Assembly: GCA_029821265.1 (NCBI GenBank)
Contig: JALGTR010000007.1
Location: 1-38,407, forward strand
From: Candidatus Zipacnadia bacterium
GTDB lineage: Bacteria > Armatimonadota > Zipacnadia > Zipacnadales > UBA5352
Direction of reading: 5' to 3'
DNA: 38,407 bases
Positions 34,419-38,407 of the stretch are shown in pieces (the stretch's first letter is position 1; every line of letters begins with the position of its first letter). The notes beneath the pieces are model-generated. The model had not been told where the DNA came from. It saw only the letters and a list, made by a program, of their open reading frames with translations, and made no database searches. Made by a program: the position numbers and the translations under genes.

Positions 34419-36446
34419 CTACTCGCGGTACAGGCGCACCGTTGTCGTGTCCGAGGTCTCGTCCGGCGTTACCCAGTGCGCCTTCAGCACGTAGTACAGC
34501 GGCTCAGTCAGGTTCGGCGGCAGGACCGGTGCGGCCACCCACACCCGGAACGTCCCATCGGGTTCGATCCTGTGCCGCGAGCCCGGCACGTCGCGCAGCA
34601 GTTCGTCGTCATCCTCGGCGCGCACCTCGGTGCTGACCACGATCAGCGCGCCTGGTCTGCCGGTCCCGCGCACCTCCACGCGTCCGGCCACCCGATCGCC
34701 CTCGCGCGGGACGATGATCGTGGGGGCATTCGCCGCGTATGTCTGAGCGGCCTCTGGTGCGGAAATCGGCTGCGACGCCCATTTCGGGATGTCCACGCTG
34801 ACCGGCTCAAGCGCGGTCACGCCGCCCATGGAGACCAGTGGGGCGTCGGCAGTGGTGGGGGAGAGGCTCAGCGTGTGGCTCTGGCCCGCATGCACCGGAA
34901 CGTCCTCGGCCCGCGCCAGAGCAGCGCCCTGCCGGGTATCGGGCAGCGCCCGCAGAAGCGTGAATGTCCCCGGCGCGCTGCCGGTGACGGTCACGTGATA
35001 GTCGCCCTTTGGCAGCAGCGCGACCATCCCGAACGTTCCATCGCCCTCCGGGAAGACGTCAACATCGGCGCCGGGAATCTCGTAGAGGAAGCTCGTCTCA
35101 TCCTGCCAGCCGAGCTTCCGTCCCGCGCTGTCGATGACGATCATGCGCACCGGCGACTGCACCGCCACGGCCACGCTCTGGCCGGCGCTCTCGGGCAGGC
35201 CATCGATGAATGCCTGACGGTCCGCCTCATTCGCCAGCGCCAGGTACTGACGTCGCTGCTCCCGCGTGGCCCTCCGCAGCACTGCATGGTGTTCGGCTGG
35301 GATGCGCAGAGCCGCCGCGGGGTAGCTCGCTCCGCCCGTCAGCGGGTACTGGCCCTCCCAGACCGAGCTTGGCCCGACACCGAACCAGAACCGCTCCTCC
35401 CACTGCGCCATGGTGAACGTCTCCGGCCGCTGGTTGGGCCACGGATCGAGGACCGTGCCGGTCTCGCGCCAGTTCGTGCCCTTCGGATAGATCACGACGG
35501 CCTGGTGCCCGCCGTAGTAGGCCTGAATCGGTCCGTAGTCGTAGTGCTCGAAGATCGCCCTCTCCGCCTCGGAGCCATGACGCATCGCGTCCAACATGTC
35601 GAGAACGGTGCCCTGCCAGCCGCCGCAGGCGTATGCGTCGTAGCCGTCAACGAAGACCGAGTAGAGGTTGTTCCAGAAGCCGGCGGAGGCGACGTGGGTC
35701 GGGGCGGAGCCCGCGACCGGACCGGTGCCGAGAGCATTGAAGCGGTTCAGGATGTGGCTCATCGCCCGCTCCGGCGTCATCTGGCCCTGCTGTACCGGAT
35801 GCGATTGCGGTGGGGCCTGCTTCGGCTGCGATGCGTCCTGGGCCTGTTGACCGCCGGCCACGGCGACAACAACCGTCCGCGAGAGCTGACCGCTCTCCTC
35901 CTCCTGCTCGCGCGCGCCCCCGGGGGCCTGCCGCCTGAGATGCAGTCTCAGGTTACCGCTGACCGTCAGCGGGTAGCTCCCGGGCTGCGTCGGTGCCGTC
36001 CATGCCACACGCTCATGGCTTTGATCGATGGGACTGAGCGCGCCTGCGCCGGCCGTGTCCCATTGATAGAGCTCCTCCACAACGGTCCACTCGCTGCGCC
36101 CGGAGAAGGCCTCGTTCTGGACCGAGTAGACCAATCGGTCGAAGCCGCGCACCTCGATGGTCGTGTTGTCACCAATGTTGGCGTAGGTCTCCGGCCACAT
36201 CATATAGGCGCGTCGGCCGCCGACGATCTTCGCCCGAAGCTCAATGGTCTCACCGGGTCGTACCGTCGCGATCGGCGCCTCTGACGGCGTGGGCGGTTGT
36301 GCCTGTGGACCGGCGTCCAGCTCCGCATCTCCAACGGAGATCGCGATCCAGTAGTCAGGTAGTGGCTCGACCGCAGGTGCGTGGGCGCAGATGAGTAACG
36401 TCACGGCGGCGACGGAGCAGAGGGTGCAGAGGCGTTGCAGCTGCAT
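34419..36446 (-). CDS. Large secreted multidomain protein with possible transglutaminase/papain-like domain and C-terminal Ig-like module
   Basis: Signal peptide; YACGGWQGTVLDML...GGHQAVVIYPKG...TVLDPWPNQ; C-terminal module shared with the neighbouring gene. Confidence 0.7.
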   Translation of the reverse strand: MQLQRLCTLCSVAAVTLLICAHAPAVEPLPDYWIAISVGDAELDAGPQAQPPTPSEAPIATVRPGETIELRAKIVGGRRAYMMWPETYANIGDNTTIEVRGFDRLVYSVQNEAFSGRSEWTVVEELYQWDTAGAGALSPIDQSHERVAWTAPTQPGSYPLTVSGNLRLHLRRQAPGGAREQEEESGQLSRTVVVAVAGGQQAQDASQPKQAPPQSHPVQQGQMTPERAMSHILNRFNALGTGPVAGSAPTHVASAGFWNNLYSVFVDGYDAYACGGWQGTVLDMLDAMRHGSEAERAIFEHYDYGPIQAYYGGHQAVVIYPKGTNWRETGTVLDPWPNQRPETFTMAQWEERFWFGVGPSSVWEGQYPLTGGASYPAAALRIPAEHHAVLRRATREQRRQYLALANEADRQAFIDGLPESAGQSVAVAVQSPVRMIVIDSAGRKLGWQDETSFLYEIPGADVDVFPEGDGTFGMVALLPKGDYHVTVTGSAPGTFTLLRALPDTRQGAALARAEDVPVHAGQSHTLSLSPTTADAPLVSMGGVTALEPVSVDIPKWASQPISAPEAAQTYAANAPTIIVPREGDRVAGRVEVRGTGRPGALIVVSTEVRAEDDDELLRDVPGSRHRIEPDGTFRVWVAAPVLPPNLTEPLYYVLKAHWVTPDETSDTTTVRLYRE

Positions 36447-36577
36447 GATCGGCCTCCGGGAATCGGCATACGGCCTGGCTCAGCATTAGTCTTGGCCTTC
36501 CCCGCCCGGTCACCTGCAAGTTCGATGCCCCGGGTGCCTCGGGATGGCCGCCGCGGTTCGTGCGTACGGTACGAAAT

Positions 36578-36607
36578 CAGGGGCGGGAGCGCGAGGTCCC
36601 GCCCCTG
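36578..36607 (-). terminator. 11-bp hairpin between the two minus-strand secreted-protein genes
   Basis: caggggcggga-gcgcgagg-tcccgcccctg. Confidence 0.5.
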
Positions 36608-36658
36608 TGGTGGGCATCATGCTCTCGACGCCGGGCCTGCAACCGCCGCAGCTTCAGT

Positions 36659-37411
36659 TCACCGGTAGACCCTGACGCTGACCGGGTCGGAGGTGTAGCC
36701 GTTGATCTGGTAGCGCGCCTTGATGATGTAGTAGAGGGGCTCGGCGATGTTCGCCGGCAGGCGCGGGGCCGCGATGGCGAAATGCCAGTTTCCGTCGCGC
36801 GGCACCTCATGGCGGATGCCGGGAACGGTCTCGAGCAGCTCCCCGTCATCCTGCGCATGCACCTCGGTCTCGAGGATCAGCATCGAGCCGCCCGGCGCTG
36901 TCCCATGCACCTCCACGCGCGGGCCGATCCTCGCGCCCGGCTGCGGCTGAGTGATCTTCAGCGGCATGTTGGCCCCCTGCGCTTCGTACTCGACCTCCTC
37001 AGGGCCCTCAGCCTCGCCCCGGATCAGCAGCGTCAGACCCACGGTGGGCAGCTCCACCCGGTCTCCCTTGTAGGCCACTCTCTCGCCGAGCGACTCAGCC
37101 GCGAAGCGCAGCGGGATGTAGGTCCGCCCGTTCATGACCCGCGGCGGCACATCAAGCTGCTCCACCCGCCCGTTGACCATAACGGTCTGATTGTCGATCT
37201 GCATCGCGATGTCCATCGCGGGAGCGGTGATGGTCACCGTCCGAGTGGCGTTGTTCCAGCCGACATGCGCCCCGTAGGCTTCGAAGATCCCGCGGAGCGG
37301 AACGAGGAGCCGGCCACCCTCCTCCACGCGGTCTATCCACATGTACTGATCGGCGGCCGCCACCGACGCCAGAATGGTCAGCATGGCAACGAAGATCACA
37401 AATCTACGCAT
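36659..37411 (-). CDS. Secreted protein: copper-amine-oxidase-like stalk domain plus C-terminal Ig-like module
   Basis: LLVPLRGIFEAYGAHVGWNNATRTVTI ... VPPRVMNGRTYIPLRFAAESLGERVAYKGDRVEL stalk-domain motif; signal peptide. Confidence 0.8.
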   Translation of the reverse strand: MRRFVIFVAMLTILASVAAADQYMWIDRVEEGGRLLVPLRGIFEAYGAHVGWNNATRTVTITAPAMDIAMQIDNQTVMVNGRVEQLDVPPRVMNGRTYIPLRFAAESLGERVAYKGDRVELPTVGLTLLIRGEAEGPEEVEYEAQGANMPLKITQPQPGARIGPRVEVHGTAPGGSMLILETEVHAQDDGELLETVPGIRHEVPRDGNWHFAIAAPRLPANIAEPLYYIIKARYQINGYTSDPVSVRVYR

Positions 37412-37577
37412 CTTCCCGCACCGTCCTCATGAGCCCTGTTTGCACGAGCCTCGCTGAAAGAGATTCGACGCTCTCCCCACGTTCCCTTTCGATCACAGCG
37501 CGCAGGTGTTACATCTGACCCGGCGAAATAGTGCCCCGCATATCTGAAGCACCTGCAGCGAGGGAGGACCGGTCACA

Positions 37578-38363
37578 ATGCCTGAGGCCCTGCTCTGGGA
37601 GCACATGACCGTCAATGAGGTCCGCGATGCGCTCCAGCGCACGCAGACGATCCTCGTGCCGCTCGGCGTGACCGAGCAGCACGGCTATCACCTGCCACTG
37701 CGCACCGACTGCTACAACTGCGAAGAGATCTCGAGACGCGCCGCCGACCGGACCGGCGTGTTCGTCGCACCGACCCTACCCTACACCTACTCCGGCGGCG
37801 AGCTGCCCGGCACCATCAACGTCAGCCCGCACGTGGTCACGCAGGTGATTGTCGAAATCCTGCACTCGCTGTGCCTCCAGGGCCTGCGCAATATCATCCT
37901 CGTCCTCGGCCATGGCGGCAGCGAGAACGACCGGGCGACCCAGGAGGCCGCCGAGATCTTCCTCCGTAACAACCCGCAGTTTCACGATCGCAACATCGCG
38001 GTCTTCCGGTTCTGGGTCAACTCGCAGGTCTGCCGCCGCGCATTCGAGGAGGGGGACTTCCACTCCGGCTGGTTCGAGACATCGCTTCTGCTTTACTGGC
38101 GGCCGGAGGTCGTGCGCGACGAGTACGTCCTCGACCGCCCCGAGGTCGTGAAGATGATGCGCGAGGACCAGGACGCCTACCAGGTCCAGATGAAGAACGT
38201 GGACCACCCACTGGTGGTTCCGGCCGTGCGCCAGCACCCGGACATCGAGGTCGGCGTGATGGGCGAGCCCGAGAAGGCCAGCGCGGAGATCGGTCGGGAG
38301 ATGACTGAGGAAGCGGTGGGCGCGCTCGTCGAATTGATCGAGGCAATGGAGCAGAGCACGTAG
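37578..38363 (+). CDS. Creatininase family amidohydrolase
   Basis: ILVPLGVTEQHGYHLPLRTDC, LPYTYSGGELPGTINVSP, NIILVLGHGGSEND; Glu/His/Asp metal-ligand pattern. Confidence 0.9.
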   Translation: MPEALLWEHMTVNEVRDALQRTQTILVPLGVTEQHGYHLPLRTDCYNCEEISRRAADRTGVFVAPTLPYTYSGGELPGTINVSPHVVTQVIVEILHSLCLQGLRNIILVLGHGGSENDRATQEAAEIFLRNNPQFHDRNIAVFRFWVNSQVCRRAFEEGDFHSGWFETSLLLYWRPEVVRDEYVLDRPEVVKMMREDQDAYQVQMKNVDHPLVVPAVRQHPDIEVGVMGEPEKASAEIGREMTEEAVGALVELIEAMEQST

Positions 38364-38407
38364 GCCGCGAAGCGATGGGCGTACACGCCGGCACCCGGGA
38401 CATTACA

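Noticed and set aside
34401-36284. 627-aa plus-strand ORF
   Set aside because: Antisense of the secreted 675-aa protein, which has a signal peptide and coherent domains.

Overview
GC-rich, gene-dense chromosomal window that looks like a diderm (LPS/Kdo-making, beta-barrel-containing) bacterium. The mix of URO-D-like, sugar-phosphate isomerase/epimerase, creatininase and copper-amine-oxidase-stalk proteins suggests an Armatimonadota-like lineage, but that is only an impression. A long + strand run (6.4-22.9 kb) carries an uncharacterised protein, a solo AmmeMemoRadiSam-type radical SAM enzyme, UbiB, Maf, mreB-mreC-mreD, kdsB-kdsA-kdsD, a metallophosphatase, coaX, dus, a two-gene unit that includes an acyl-ACP-reductase-like protein, lysS and a UbiA-family prenyltransferase. 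The rest includes a glycyl-radical-activase/rlmN divergent pair, tRNA-Gln(CUG) and tRNA-Ala(CGC), an MFS transporter fused to HEAT repeats, and a minus-strand secreted-protein cluster. Points most worth a second look: the AAR-like reductase pair (18.4-20.5 kb); a possible cryptic transglutaminase/papain-like domain in a secreted 675-aa protein; a divergent intergenic region with two apparently leaderless promoters and three strong stem-loops; an MFS-HEAT ORF that runs antisense through a tRNA gene and may hide a frameshift; structured leaders and a 33-codon membrane micro-ORF around 28.2-28.7 kb. No CRISPR array, transposase, integrase, phage or recognisable defence system was seen. Family names come from reading translated motifs only; no database search was run.
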